DNA of 64,000 nt from JALEFZ01 sp039817415 (GCA_039817415.1 JBCBVV010000014.1:89428-153427), one strand, 5' to 3'; positions 24,360-34,098 are shown, counted from the first letter of the stretch. Notes: a model not told the origin generated them from the letters alone. Numbers and translations are program-made.

Positions 24360-25622
24360 TTACATCAGGTCTTGCCCAATGTCTGTCCGATAGTATTTTC
24401 CTTCGAATTCGATCTTACTGGCTTGTGAAAGAGAAGTTCTAACGGCTTCTTCAATAGACGAACCAAATGAGGAAACGGCAATCACACGTCCTCCATTGGT
24501 AACCACCTGTTCTCCATCCAACTTCGCCCCAGCGTAAAACAGGATGGATCCTTCAACCTGATCCATTCCCCTCATCAATTTCCCTTTCTCATAGGCTTGT
24601 GGATATCCTCCACTCACCATCATAACGGTTGTACAGAATTCCTCGTTGAAGCTTACTTGGTGTTCGCTCAATTTAGCATCTCTTGTAGCCAGCATCAATT
24701 CCATTAGGTCATTTTCTAGCCTTGGAATGACAACTTCTGTTTCAGGGTCTCCCATCCGCACATTGTATTCGAGCACACTGGCTTTTCCATCCATGACCAT
24801 GAGCCCAATGAAGATAAAGCCTTTGTAATCGAGATTTTCCTGCTGTATGCCATGTAGGGTAGGCTTCACAATCATATCTTCTACTTCCTTCAAAAAGGCC
24901 TCATCGGCAAAGGGAACGGGTGAAACAGCTCCCATTCCTCCGGTATTCAGACCAGTATCTCCTTCGCCAATTCTTTTGTAATCCTTGGCAGAGGGCAAAA
25001 GCACATAGTCTTTCCCATCCGTCAAGACGAAGATGGAGATTTCTATTCCTTTCAAGAATTCCTCAATCACGACCTTTGATCCAGCATCACCAAAGGATTC
25101 TCCGCTTAGCATACCTTTCACCCCCTCTTTGGCCTCCTCATGGGTCTCGCAGATCAACACCCCTTTTCCTGCAGCTAAGCCACTCGCTTTTACGACTACT
25201 GGAAGCGCCTGCTGATCTATAAAGGCAAAGGCTTCCTCCTCCTGCCCTTTTTCAAAAGTTCCATAAGCAGCGGTGGGTATACCGTACTTCTGCATGAACT
25301 TCTTCGAATAGTCTTTGCTACCTTCCAGTTCTGCAGCAGCCTTAGAAGGCCCTATGACGGGGATTCCCTTTTCCTTGAAATAATCATATACTCCATCAAC
25401 CAATGGCTGCTCAGGTCCAGCAATGACCAATTCTATTCCGTGGGTTTTGATGGCTTCTTCCTGTGCGGCAAAGTCAGAAACTCCGATGGGTAAATTGATT
25501 CCCACTTGAGCTGTTCCTGCATTTCCAGGTGCGATAAACAACTGGCTACACAGAGGAGATTGGGTAAGTTTCCAGGCAAGCGCGTGTTCTCGGCCGCCGC
25601 TTCCAAGTAAAAGCACATTCAT
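24360..25622 (-). CDS. purD: Phosphoribosylamine-glycine ligase
   Basis: PurD joins phosphoribosylamine and glycine with ATP, the second step of purine synthesis. The 420-residue product starts at ATG 25622 (MNVLLLGSGGREHALAWK), the standard PurD N-terminus, although the frame is open 36 bases further upstream. ATP-grasp features follow: VIGPSKAAAELEGSKDYSKK near 100, VVKASGLAAGKGV at ~140, and the metal-binding YNVRMGDPETE near 280. It is a cytoplasmic housekeeping enzyme and a standalone gene here rather than part of a pur operon. Confidence 0.96.
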   Translation of the reverse strand: MNVLLLGSGGREHALAWKLTQSPLCSQLFIAPGNAGTAQVGINLPIGVSDFAAQEEAIKTHGIELVIAGPEQPLVDGVYDYFKEKGIPVIGPSKAAAELEGSKDYSKKFMQKYGIPTAAYGTFEKGQEEEAFAFIDQQALPVVVKASGLAAGKGVLICETHEEAKEGVKGMLSGESFGDAGSKVVIEEFLKGIEISIFVLTDGKDYVLLPSAKDYKRIGEGDTGLNTGGMGAVSPVPFADEAFLKEVEDMIVKPTLHGIQQENLDYKGFIFIGLMVMDGKASVLEYNVRMGDPETEVVIPRLENDLMELMLATRDAKLSEHQVSFNEEFCTTVMMVSGGYPQAYEKGKLMRGMDQVEGSILFYAGAKLDGEQVVTNGGRVIAVSSFGSSIEEAVRTSLSQASKIEFEGKYYRTDIGQDLM

Positions 25623-25793
25623 TTTGGCAAAATACGAAAAGGTGGTTTTGGGATGCAAGATTTAGGGAAAGGATATTTCAGAGATATTGCCAATTCCATT
25701 TTGTGCAAATCTCCAGCCTGTATGATCTTTTACCTAGCAAAATGATAATTTTGGCTAAATTCCCCTTCTAGATCGATTTTAGCTGACTAAGAC

Positions 25794-26879
25794 ATGAAAT
25801 ACCTTCAGGCGAGGCTACGCACAAGTATTGTCAATCAAATCATCCTCACCCTTCTCCTAGGAGGCATCATAGGAGGTTTGTATACCGGACAAATTGGCCC
25901 CTGGGAAGAGTGGTATGCATGGCCCCTATTCCTGCTGTACTATACCCTGATTCAGCTCCCCTTTGAATTCATTGGGGGTTACAGAATTGCAGAACGCAAT
26001 AGCCGTACCCTTGAAACTAGCATGAGCTGGATATGGAACTGGATCAGAGCAAATGTCATCATGATTCTTTTCATGAGCTTATTCGGCTATGGTCTACTAT
26101 TCCTCGCCGCATGGAAAGGAATTCTCGCGGCCTTGGGAGGCATGATCATTTGGATGTTACTGCTGACAGGCTTTCGGCAATATCTAGCCAGACTTCTTTC
26201 TCCCTTTGAAGTCAGGCATGAATCTAATAGAGGAAGACTAACGCTTTACCTCAAAACGGATGACAAGGGATTTACGGGAGGGATTAGTGGTATTCCGGGG
26301 CAGGAAACCATCATCATGCCTGCTTTTTGGGACGACAAGTGGGAAAAACCCGTCTCAGATCTCCTCTTGGCGCGTCGTCATGGTGCCTTGAATACAGGCA
26401 GTCATGGATTGGGCTTATTTGTGAGTCTATTGTTTCAGATTGGCCTCTTTGCTGGAGCAGCCTTTCTCGCCCAGAATCCAGGAACAACCACTTGGTTAAT
26501 AGAAACCATATGCTTCTACTCCCTCTTCAATCATCTCTTCATTGCCTTTGGCATTGCACCATTAAACAGAGCGGGCACTTTTCAAATGGATAGATGGGTG
26601 TATTTCAAAAAAGTAGATGGGGACATCATCCGAGAAGCCATGGAGAAAACCCGCAGGTTTCAAGATGATCCAGGCTATTCCCTTCCCTCCCTCTTGAAAG
26701 TCTCTTCCAGCCTAGCACAACGAAGAGAGAAGCTAAGTACAGGAAAAAATTTTAAGGGCGCTTGGCACATGGCTTCCGTCTGGAATTTCTTTAGCCTGAT
26801 GACTGGCAGCCTTTTGGTTCGCTCATTGCCAGGAGTTATCGGTATGCCAGGGAGATGGGTATATAGCCCGGTAGAATAG
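25794..26879 (+). CDS. Polytopic membrane protein of unknown function
   Basis: The 361-residue product has about six hydrophobic segments: ~15-33, ~44-60, ~85-110, ~112-130, ~207-225 and ~240-258. A soluble loop at ~145-195 contains DDKWEKPVSDLL. The segment LLARRHGALNTG before a membrane helix recalls the M48-protease helix in position, but the zinc-binding HExxH is absent. It would therefore be at most a degenerate relative, and I do not assign a function. Its stop codon directly abuts the stop codon of the convergent gene, with no spacer. Confidence 0.8.
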   Translation: MKYLQARLRTSIVNQIILTLLLGGIIGGLYTGQIGPWEEWYAWPLFLLYYTLIQLPFEFIGGYRIAERNSRTLETSMSWIWNWIRANVIMILFMSLFGYGLLFLAAWKGILAALGGMIIWMLLLTGFRQYLARLLSPFEVRHESNRGRLTLYLKTDDKGFTGGISGIPGQETIIMPAFWDDKWEKPVSDLLLARRHGALNTGSHGLGLFVSLLFQIGLFAGAAFLAQNPGTTTWLIETICFYSLFNHLFIAFGIAPLNRAGTFQMDRWVYFKKVDGDIIREAMEKTRRFQDDPGYSLPSLLKVSSSLAQRREKLSTGKNFKGAWHMASVWNFFSLMTGSLLVRSLPGVIGMPGRWVYSPVE

Positions 26880-28301
26880 TTATTCCTTTTTTTCTTCAGG
26901 TTCTACCAACACATAAATTCCTGTCTCATTTAGCTTAAAATAGCGTTCAGGTAGGTCTTTGTAGGCAAAGGTTTCCCACTTGGTAATGAATCGGTATTGA
27001 TCTGTTCTCGCCCAAGCTTGCCCATCAGGATTGTCCTCCACCATAAGAGAGCGCGTTTCTCCTGTTTCTACAGTAGACAATAACCACATCTCAAATGAGG
27101 TCGCCCATGTCATGATCAATTGCTCCCTATGGTATTCTGTTTCTCTTAAAATGATTTTGGAAGGAACCTGGTTTGATGTGTCAGCCATAAATTTCCTTTC
27201 CCAGTTCAGCCTTTTTGTAAATTTCTGATGGCTCAGGGTAATGTGTCCACATTGAACGGCAAGCACCACCGCCAACGATATCATAGAAAAGCGCTGCTTT
27301 AACGTTGGAAGGACGTCTGTACACCAAGCCAACAACAAGAAGAAACTTACCGGCAAGGATTGGTTTTCCAAGTGAAACTGAAACTTGGTTTCCGCATAGG
27401 AAATATTGACCAACATCTGGTAACCCAATACCCCCACAACAAGCAGTGCTAACTTCAACCAACTCTTTTTCCTGATATAATGAACGACAACCCAAATCAG
27501 CAAAGGAACCAATAGATAGAAATCCTTGATCAGATAGGATAGGTATTCTTTATTGGAGGGAAGGGCGAGGTAGTTCGGCCAGTATTTTTGGAAGTTGCCC
27601 AGCATCTGCATGTTTTGGGCTTCATAGGGAGAGGTAAAAAATATACTTTTCATCAGGTAGAAAAGGGGGATTCCTATCATGGTCTCAATTAATACCCTTC
27701 GAATTTGCTTGTCCTCCCAATGATGAATCAGTAAAAAGGCTGCTCCAAATCCAATCACCAGTACCATGAGAGGGTGAAAGAATACCGAAGTCAATAGCAT
27801 CGGAAACATCAGCATCCACACCCAACGTGGAACGGTTTCGCCATCAGGATAGCGCGTAATCATCGCAAAATACAGGATGGCAAAGGCTATTCCGGTTGGG
27901 AACTCCGATTGTATCCAATAGAAGGTGTCTGCCACCATGAGGACATTGAACAGAACCAGGATCAATGCCCATACAGGCTGCTTTAAACGAACCAAACAGA
28001 GGTAAAATATAAAGCCGAAGTAAGCGATGAACCCAAAGGAATAGCTTATCATGACTACATTCAGCGGTGCGTTCAGCTTCCTGGCAGCTAAGGGGAAAAG
28101 TTGGGTAAAGATCGTTGGCCAGCGATTGTGCTCTATGTTGAAGAAGCTATCTTTGATTAAATGAAAGAGATAGTAAGCAGCATCTAAAAAGATGATTCTC
28201 TCCTTATAGAAGACAATGGACAAGACCCCCAAAATGACGTAGGTGCCTATTCCGAGGTATCCAATCTGTCTGTTGCTGATCGAAGGCAGTTCTCGTTTCA
28301 T
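26880..28301 (-). CDS. Polytopic membrane protein, glycosyltransferase-like topology
   Basis: The 473-residue protein has about ten transmembrane helices (for example ~15-32, ~80-105, ~107-127, ~165-185, ~255-275, ~280-300) and a C-terminal soluble domain of ~110 residues. The helix-rich body with conserved aromatic and acidic residues in the first outer loop (LDAAYYLFHL) resembles lipid-linked-sugar (GT-C-type) membrane glycosyltransferases, but no diagnostic motif can be named. I therefore treat it as hypothetical. It is expressed alone, divergent from the phosphoribosyltransferase gene. Confidence 0.8.
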   Translation of the reverse strand: MKRELPSISNRQIGYLGIGTYVILGVLSIVFYKERIIFLDAAYYLFHLIKDSFFNIEHNRWPTIFTQLFPLAARKLNAPLNVVMISYSFGFIAYFGFIFYLCLVRLKQPVWALILVLFNVLMVADTFYWIQSEFPTGIAFAILYFAMITRYPDGETVPRWVWMLMFPMLLTSVFFHPLMVLVIGFGAAFLLIHHWEDKQIRRVLIETMIGIPLFYLMKSIFFTSPYEAQNMQMLGNFQKYWPNYLALPSNKEYLSYLIKDFYLLVPLLIWVVVHYIRKKSWLKLALLVVGVLGYQMLVNISYAETKFQFHLENQSLPVSFFLLLAWCTDVLPTLKQRFSMISLAVVLAVQCGHITLSHQKFTKRLNWERKFMADTSNQVPSKIILRETEYHREQLIMTWATSFEMWLLSTVETGETRSLMVEDNPDGQAWARTDQYRFITKWETFAYKDLPERYFKLNETGIYVLVEPEEKKE

Positions 28302-28386
28302 ACAGCTGGCAAGTTAGGGGAATAGTCGAGACCTAGCAAGACAGGCTCAAGATTGCTTGATCTATGAGTTTATCCACCTTATTTCC

Positions 28387-28394
28387 TACCTTTG
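28387..28394 (+). promoter_or_regulatory. Bacteroidota-type -7 promoter box
   Basis: TACCTTTG matches TAnnTTTG exactly and lies 26 bp before the phosphoribosyltransferase start. I found no good -33 TTTG partner at the expected spacing, so this is a candidate only. Confidence 0.4.
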
Positions 28395-28419
28395 CTCTTT
28401 ATTCATATCCGATTGTCGC

Positions 28420-28923
28420 ATGACTAAAATCCAAATTTTAAAGGATCAGTCCATCCAACAGCGTCTTCGCAGAATGGCTTTTGAAATATATGAGAGCCAT
28501 TACCAGGAAGAAGAACTGTTGATTATGGGGATAGATGAGCGTGGGGGCGCCTTGTCTCAAAAGCTTTCCGAGCATTTGGCTCAGATCAGTCCTTTGAACC
28601 TAACCTTGGTTAATGCCCACCTTGACAGAGAAAGCGATCCCAATGGCATCGGCATTGAGGTACCCCTCGACCTAGAAGATCTTCGTAACAAACCTGTTTT
28701 GGTAGTGGATGATGTCCTATACACTGGGAATACCATGCTACATGTTGTTACGATCATCCTCCAAGCTGCGCCTTCCAGTATCAGAACGGCAGTCTTGGTA
28801 GATAGAGGGCATAGAATGGTACCGGTATCGGCTGACTTTACTGGCCTTGAATTGGCTACGACTTTTCACCAGCATGTAGAATTCAACGTGTCCGATGAAG
28901 GGATGGCAGCCTTCCTTCACTAG
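28420..28923 (+). CDS. Phosphoribosyltransferase (type I, PyrR-like)
   Basis: The product is 167 residues long from the ATG at 28420. The in-frame start 63 bases upstream would encode a hydrophobic leader, which is not expected for this family, and it lies upstream of the candidate -7 box. The PRPP-binding loop VLVVDDVLYTGNTM is at residues 93-106, with a preceding MGIDERGG loop near 36 that binds pyrophosphate. PyrR and other type I phosphoribosyltransferases share this pattern. The base acted on is not determined, and uracil or a regulatory PyrR role are both possible. The gene is not linked to other pyr genes. Confidence 0.9.
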   Translation: MTKIQILKDQSIQQRLRRMAFEIYESHYQEEELLIMGIDERGGALSQKLSEHLAQISPLNLTLVNAHLDRESDPNGIGIEVPLDLEDLRNKPVLVVDDVLYTGNTMLHVVTIILQAAPSSIRTAVLVDRGHRMVPVSADFTGLELATTFHQHVEFNVSDEGMAAFLH

Positions 28924-29131
28924 GGGCTAACGTTAGTTAGGACAAAAGAAAATACAGATTTCTTTCCAATTTTCCGATGATTAAGTCCAGCAGATTAAGT
29001 GAGGGAAGATCATGTCTAATTCATCTTTCCTTGCGAACTTAAGATGTAAGGCTACGATATAAGACTTCCCGAAAGGGAAGCAAAGAAGCCTTAGATTCAA
29101 TCAAAATTGCAGATAGATATTCAAGTTGCCT

Positions 29132-29485
29132 ATGCTGGTAAACATCTTTAAAAGCAAGCTCCATCGGGTAAAGGTTACCCAGGCAGAGCTCAATTACATG
29201 GGAAGCATCACCATAGACGAGACGCTCATGAAGGCTGCAGACCTATTGCCTGGAGAGCGCGTTCAAATCGTCAACATCAACAATGGCGAGCGTTTTGAGA
29301 CCTACACCATTGTTGGAGAAAAGGACTCTGGGGTAATATGCCTCAATGGACCTGCGGCCAGAAAAGTAGCCGTTGGAGACCTCATCATTGTGATTAGCTA
29401 CAGTTGGATGAGTGAGGAAGAAGCCTCCACCTACCAGCCGACCGTTGTTTTCCCCGATGAACATAATCGACTTCCACAATTGTAA
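29132..29485 (+). CDS. panD: Aspartate 1-decarboxylase precursor
   Basis: PanD makes beta-alanine for pantothenate and CoA synthesis. The 117-residue product starts at ATG 29132 (the TTG at 29126 gives a two-residue longer frame). It matches the family closely: FKSKLHRVKVTQAELNY, then the self-cleavage site MGSIT, in which the G24-S25 bond is processed so that Ser25 becomes the pyruvoyl group. Conserved NINNGERFETY and AARKVAVGD segments follow. It is a cytoplasmic tetramer-type enzyme and a standalone gene rather than part of a panBC operon. Confidence 0.95.
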   Translation: MLVNIFKSKLHRVKVTQAELNYMGSITIDETLMKAADLLPGERVQIVNINNGERFETYTIVGEKDSGVICLNGPAARKVAVGDLIIVISYSWMSEEEASTYQPTVVFPDEHNRLPQL

Positions 29486-29543
29486 GAGACAAAAAAGGCA
29501 GCTCGGCCTGACCGAACCACCCTCATGAGAACTGTGTGTTGGC

Positions 29544-30398
29544 TTAGGTCGATTTGCCTGACTTTAGCGAGCGGATCATATAAGTAACCCCACTTAACGC
29601 CCCTGCTAACAGGGCAAATACCAGACTTAACATCAAATATTTACCAATCGTCCATTCCAAGGCCACCTTGATCCGGTGCATGAGGCTCACCTCCGTTTTC
29701 TGATACTCCGCAAGGCTATACATGATGGTGCAAAATTCGTGTTCCGCATCAAAGTTCCCCAACTGCACCCCCAATTGTTGAAGCTGTTCTTCTACCTGAA
29801 GAATTTTATTTTCCAGTTGGATATACTCCTCAATATTCCCTCCTTTTGACTTTAATTCTTTCAAGGAAAGGAGATACTTCATCAAGGATGCCTTTTGACT
29901 CTGAAGCTGGCTGTACTCATTCGTCTTATCTTTTTTGGTGATGTCCTTTTGGGTTACCTTCCCAAATTGAGTGATCAACAATTGGTAGACTTGATCAAAT
30001 TTGTCGGGGTGGACCCCCAAGGTAAGATTGAGCTGTTGATTCCCCGCATTCCCTCTTTTCTGCTCAAATTGAATAACCACCTCATGGCTTTCCAATACCT
30101 TACGTAAGTTCTGCTCGGTTTTGTCAAAAGTGGAGGAGCGCGCTCCCACATGAGCCACTTTCTCATACTTCTGACTCATTTCGGAGGGGATAGATTCTCC
30201 ACTAAGGCTGGAGTTTACCTTGTAGCGTTTGGTCGCAAAGTTTCTGTTCTGAACGAGACTATTGAAGAAGTTCTGCGATTGAGGCGCAAAATTATCAGGA
30301 AGGGTGAGGGTAAAGCCATACCAAAGTCTGAATCCAAACATGAGAACAAATCCAGCAAGAAATATCCAGGCTGTTTTTCTAATTATGCTAATGGTCAT
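29544..30398 (-). CDS. DUF4349 domain membrane protein
   Basis: This 284-residue protein has one N-terminal transmembrane segment (about 8-30) and one near the C-terminus (about 252-272). The DUF4349 domain lies between, facing the periplasm, with a beta core (EVVIQFEQKRGNAGNQQLNL) and a long coiled-coil hairpin around residues 165-220 (KASLMKYLLSLKELKSKG landmarks). Members look like bacterial periplasmic anchors of unknown function. It lies downstream of the VWA-domain gene on the same strand but after a terminator, so any link between the two is by position. Confidence 0.85.
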   Translation of the reverse strand: MTISIIRKTAWIFLAGFVLMFGFRLWYGFTLTLPDNFAPQSQNFFNSLVQNRNFATKRYKVNSSLSGESIPSEMSQKYEKVAHVGARSSTFDKTEQNLRKVLESHEVVIQFEQKRGNAGNQQLNLTLGVHPDKFDQVYQLLITQFGKVTQKDITKKDKTNEYSQLQSQKASLMKYLLSLKELKSKGGNIEEYIQLENKILQVEEQLQQLGVQLGNFDAEHEFCTIMYSLAEYQKTEVSLMHRIKVALEWTIGKYLMLSLVFALLAGALSGVTYMIRSLKSGKST

Positions 30399-30432
30399 GA
30401 TTGTGAGTTAATGGGTTGGAAGGAAAGCTGGC

Positions 30433-30504
30433 TAAAAAAAATCAGGTCCTTCACTTTCTCCACTATCGCACCTTGTAAAATTGGAAAAATATATGTGAAG
30501 GACC
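30433..30504 (-). terminator. Large-loop terminator after the VWA gene
   Basis: The arms GGTCCTTCAC (30445-30454) and GTGAAGGACC (30495-30504) match perfectly over 10 bp but enclose 40 bases. On the minus strand the second arm is followed by TGATTTTTTTT. The loop is unusually large for an intrinsic terminator. Confidence 0.55.
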
Positions 30505-30553
30505 CGAGGTATCATCAGGGAGTTCTTCTCCCAAAAGACCGCGTGAAGATCTT

Positions 30554-31768
30554 TTATTTCTTTTTGAAGGTCATGCCTTTTGCACTTCCTTGCTTGCGAA
30601 TGGCATCCAACATGGCATCATCCAACTGAGCCTCTTTGTTGACTTTCTTACGCTCAGCCTCTACAAAAGCTTGACGTTTTTTGTACAGATCGTTGATTTC
30701 CTTTTTCAGCCTTTCGCGATCTTCAGCCTTTTCGTCCACAAATTCTTTAAACTCTTTCTCATTCAGTGCGCTTACAGAGTCTGGCAAGGTGGAACGGTCC
30801 AAATCCTCATAGGATATCGTCCCCGTACTAAATCCATCCAATAGGTCCCAAGACTCATTTGAATAAGAAGAAGAAGCCTTTGATTTGGCACGTTTTACAA
30901 CATTGGCTGAACCAAAAGTACTGGCATTTGCATCTTGGGCCATCTGGCGTTCCTGCTTCAATTTTCCTTCCTCACCATAGCATACATAGGTGTGGTTCAG
31001 GCTTTGATTCAGGGTCTGAATTTGAAGGTCGTAAGGAGTAGAAATATGCGTAACCGCATCGTTGTGGTTGATATTCATGTATTCGCCTAATCCAATCTTG
31101 GCGCCATTCTCCCATCCAATTTGACGGCCTCTTACAATATCCCCACAGAAGATGGTATTCACGACGATGCCTTGTTCTACAGCTTGGCCTACACTAGCCA
31201 CATAATTGACAGAACCTTGGGTGAACTCTTCATTACCTGCGATAAAGATCATCCTCAGGTCATTGGGTGCATTTGTCCAACGAAGCTGCTGAGTGGCCTC
31301 TTGGATCACATACCCACAAAACTCATCCCCTCCAGAAGTTCCAAGATTGAATAGTTCCTCCGAAATCAAGTCTAGGTCTGTTGTAAAGGGAGTTACCTGA
31401 CGTGTATATCCTCTTTCTATTCCAAGAGTAGGAGATCCATAGATATAAAGGGCAATTTCTAGTTGAGTAGCTTTGTCATTGATTCTTGCACTAGACATCT
31501 CATTTACGATATCCCATAATCTTCCTTTGGCCTGGTCAATAAGGCCATTCATACTCCCACTGATATCGAGCAATAGAGCAATTTGAACAGTAGCTCCATA
31601 CTCCGCTGTCATTTCCAATGGCTCAGGCTTGTCCATCCCAATGGTAAAAGAGGATGATAGTTCATCTTGATTACTGGCCATAACCTGGCCCCAGAACAAT
31701 TTATTGATCAAGAATACCCCACAAGCAATGGGGATCAAAACGGCGATAAACGATAGGGTTTTTCTCAT
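30554..31768 (-). CDS. Secreted/membrane-anchored von Willebrand factor A protein
   Basis: This 404-residue protein has an N-terminal hydrophobic anchor (residues 4-27) and then a VWA domain at about 60-270. The metal-ion adhesion site begins with D68-I-S70-G-S72 (DISGSM), followed by the conserved LGTSGGDEFCG and later IFIAGNEEF parts of the MIDAS. A charged, coiled-coil-like tail (about 340-404) follows. VWA domains bind proteins with a bound divalent cation. The location is the periplasmic face. The gene precedes the DUF4349 gene, and an 11-bp repeat occurs in its leader. Confidence 0.88.
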   Translation of the reverse strand: MRKTLSFIAVLIPIACGVFLINKLFWGQVMASNQDELSSSFTIGMDKPEPLEMTAEYGATVQIALLLDISGSMNGLIDQAKGRLWDIVNEMSSARINDKATQLEIALYIYGSPTLGIERGYTRQVTPFTTDLDLISEELFNLGTSGGDEFCGYVIQEATQQLRWTNAPNDLRMIFIAGNEEFTQGSVNYVASVGQAVEQGIVVNTIFCGDIVRGRQIGWENGAKIGLGEYMNINHNDAVTHISTPYDLQIQTLNQSLNHTYVCYGEEGKLKQERQMAQDANASTFGSANVVKRAKSKASSSYSNESWDLLDGFSTGTISYEDLDRSTLPDSVSALNEKEFKEFVDEKAEDRERLKKEINDLYKKRQAFVEAERKKVNKEAQLDDAMLDAIRKQGSAKGMTFKKK

Positions 31769-31798
31769 GATTTCTCTGTGAAATGGTTGATTGATTGA

Positions 31799-31831
31799 GA
31801 GGAAATTGGGAGGAAATTGGGAGGAAAAAAG
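31799..31831. repeat. 11-bp direct repeat, two perfect and one partial copy
   Basis: GAGGAAATTGG occurs at 31799-31809 and 31810-31820, and GAGGAAAAAAG follows at 31821-31831. It lies about 30-63 bp upstream of the VWA start (in the leader on the minus strand). Confidence 0.7.
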
Positions 31832-31974
31832 TTTGATAAAAATGGCTACTCCGTGAATGCGTCATCTCACTTGATGAAAAAATCAACCGAATGGATGAAC
31901 CCCTCTCTTTAGAGGGTGAAATAGACTGACAACTGGATGGGGCGTTTTACTTTTTTCGTTGGGATACGTATGTT

Positions 31975-34089
31975 ATGATCGTGAAGAAGGCATTAACATA
32001 TTGTTTGCTCCTATTTTTATCGCTTGGAAGCTTTGCTCAGTCGGCCAAGGTAAAGCCCAGTTCTGCCTCAAGTAAGCAGAAGAAGGCGGCGAAAACCGAA
32101 GCCATTGAATCAGAGGTTGAGGATGGATTGCTAGAGACGAAGAAGAGCAAGAACCGCTCAAAGTTCTCTCAACTATCTTCCAAAGAGCTCTTAAATGAAG
32201 CGGAGCGTAAGTCAAATGCGAGTCCAGAGGAAGCCATTGACTTGTTGGAGAGGTATTTTGGCATTTCACTATACGGCAATGCCAAAGACCCAGCAGAAGA
32301 ACAGCAGGCATATTTTCTTCTTGGCCAGATTTACATGAAGCTTAAAAGATACCCCTCCGCAGTGGAAGCGTTCAAAAAGGCAGAGGCCCTCCGCCAAAGC
32401 AACACTGCTCAAACAAGAAAAAACAATTCCTATTTCTCAGGGAGTTCAAGCAGAAGACCAGCCAATTATGTAGATCCCTTGAATCTTTGGGAAAGTATGG
32501 GTCTAGCCTACCAACAAGTAGGGGATTCTATCCGGGCAGAAGAGTACCTGAGATATTACCTTCAAGGGAGTCGAGATCGTCAAGACGTAACAAGGCAAAT
32601 CGAGGCTGAAAATCTTCTGGGCCAGTGCCTTTCTGCTCAAGGTAGAACAAATGAAGCAGATTCTCATTTCCAATCTGCCATTAACCTGACCCAAAAAACT
32701 AGCGACCAAAGAGGATATTACAATTCTCTGGAGAACCAAGCCAGAAACTATCAGGCACAAGATGATCCTATCCGAGCAAGACAAAGATTTGAAGAGGCCA
32801 ATGAAGTAGCCAAAGAAATAGGAGATGATACCCTCGTAGCCAGAACCTATGAGCAAATTGCCACTACTTATGGATCTGACTCTGCTATTGATGACAACTT
32901 CCTGGATGAAGTGATTCAGTTAGAACAGAACTCCCTAGTGAATCGCCGAAATGCAAATGATGTCAAGGGAGAAATCAAGCAGATCAATAAAATTTCGAGC
33001 CTCTACCTCCAAAAAGATGATGTAGGCCAAGCCATTCGCAACCTTCAGGGAAGTTTAAACCTAGTTGAAAAATCAGGAGAATTGGATGCACAGGCCGAAG
33101 CACATGAATTGCTTGCCGCAAGCTACGAACGGGCAGGCCGCTACAAGGATGCCATTTTCCATCATAAAAAGGCTACCGGTATAAAGGATAGCTTACTTCT
33201 TACTACCCAGATCCAAACCAAAAAGGCCCTCCTGAAAGATGAGGTTCTGGATCAAAAGGACAGAAAAATAGCCGATCTTCAAAGGGAATCCGAACTTCGA
33301 GAAGCACAAAGTAAAGTACTCGAAGAAAGGGTTGGCTTCCAACAAAGAATTCTGTGGTTGTTGGCCGCAGTCTTATTGGTCGTTTCGGTATCAGCCTTTG
33401 CTGTTGTCAGGTCCAATCGAGCTAGAAGGCGATCCAATCAATTACTGGCTCTCAAGTCTCTGCGATCGCAGATGAATCCCCACTTTATTTTTAATTCCCT
33501 GAATTCGATCAATGGCTTCATCGCCAGACACGACGACCGAACCGCCAACAAATACCTATCCGACTTTTCACGCTTGATGCGTACAGTCTTGGACCATTCC
33601 CAGCAGGATTTCGTTGCCCTTTCCACAGAATTGGAGGTCTTAAAATTATATGTCAAGCTAGAACACTTCAGATTTGGAGATAAATTTGACTACGAACTCA
33701 ACATCGACCCGGAGATCAAGCAAGAGGTAACCGAAATTCCCCCCATGCTGGTTCAGCCCTATATCGAAAATGCCATTTGGCACGGGCTGAGGTACAAACC
33801 GGAGAAAGGCTTTCTTCAAATCGACTTACTTCAGGAGGGGGATCGGTTGAAGGTTGTGGTGGAAGACAATGGAATTGGTAGGCAAAAGTCCTCAGAATTC
33901 AAGACAAGAAACCAGAAAACGCATAAATCCACCGGATTAAAAAATACGGCCCAACGAGTAGGCATCATCAACGAATTATACAAAGCTGAATTGAGTGTAG
34001 ACATTGACGATGTATATCCAGAGGAAGAACATACCGGAACACGTGTGACCATTCTGATGCCCCTTAGAATTCGTGAGGAACAAGATTAA
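31975..34089 (+). CDS. TPR-sensor LytS-type histidine kinase
   Basis: This 704-residue sensor kinase forms a two-component pair with the LytTR regulator that follows. Its signal peptide covers residues 1-22. A periplasmic TPR array covers about 70-400, with repeats around YFLLGQIYMKLKRYPSAVEA and HELLAASYERAGRYKDAIFH. A membrane helix lies at about 459-480. The His-kinase domain of the LytS/YehU type starts with LKSLRSQMNPHFIFNSLNSI, where H503 is the phospho-acceptor. An HATPase domain follows with the N-box region PYIENAIWHGL and a G-box-like DNGIG. The length and order are typical for Bacteroidota LytS proteins. The ligand is unknown. Confidence 0.94.
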   Translation: MIVKKALTYCLLLFLSLGSFAQSAKVKPSSASSKQKKAAKTEAIESEVEDGLLETKKSKNRSKFSQLSSKELLNEAERKSNASPEEAIDLLERYFGISLYGNAKDPAEEQQAYFLLGQIYMKLKRYPSAVEAFKKAEALRQSNTAQTRKNNSYFSGSSSRRPANYVDPLNLWESMGLAYQQVGDSIRAEEYLRYYLQGSRDRQDVTRQIEAENLLGQCLSAQGRTNEADSHFQSAINLTQKTSDQRGYYNSLENQARNYQAQDDPIRARQRFEEANEVAKEIGDDTLVARTYEQIATTYGSDSAIDDNFLDEVIQLEQNSLVNRRNANDVKGEIKQINKISSLYLQKDDVGQAIRNLQGSLNLVEKSGELDAQAEAHELLAASYERAGRYKDAIFHHKKATGIKDSLLLTTQIQTKKALLKDEVLDQKDRKIADLQRESELREAQSKVLEERVGFQQRILWLLAAVLLVVSVSAFAVVRSNRARRRSNQLLALKSLRSQMNPHFIFNSLNSINGFIARHDDRTANKYLSDFSRLMRTVLDHSQQDFVALSTELEVLKLYVKLEHFRFGDKFDYELNIDPEIKQEVTEIPPMLVQPYIENAIWHGLRYKPEKGFLQIDLLQEGDRLKVVVEDNGIGRQKSSEFKTRNQKTHKSTGLKNTAQRVGIINELYKAELSVDIDDVYPEEEHTGTRVTILMPLRIREEQD

Positions 34090-34098
34090 TACACAAGC

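Noticed and set aside
30150..30629. A 159-codon plus-strand open frame crossing the DUF4349/VWA gap
   Set aside because: Overlaps two real minus-strand genes and the terminator between them; no recognisable domain.
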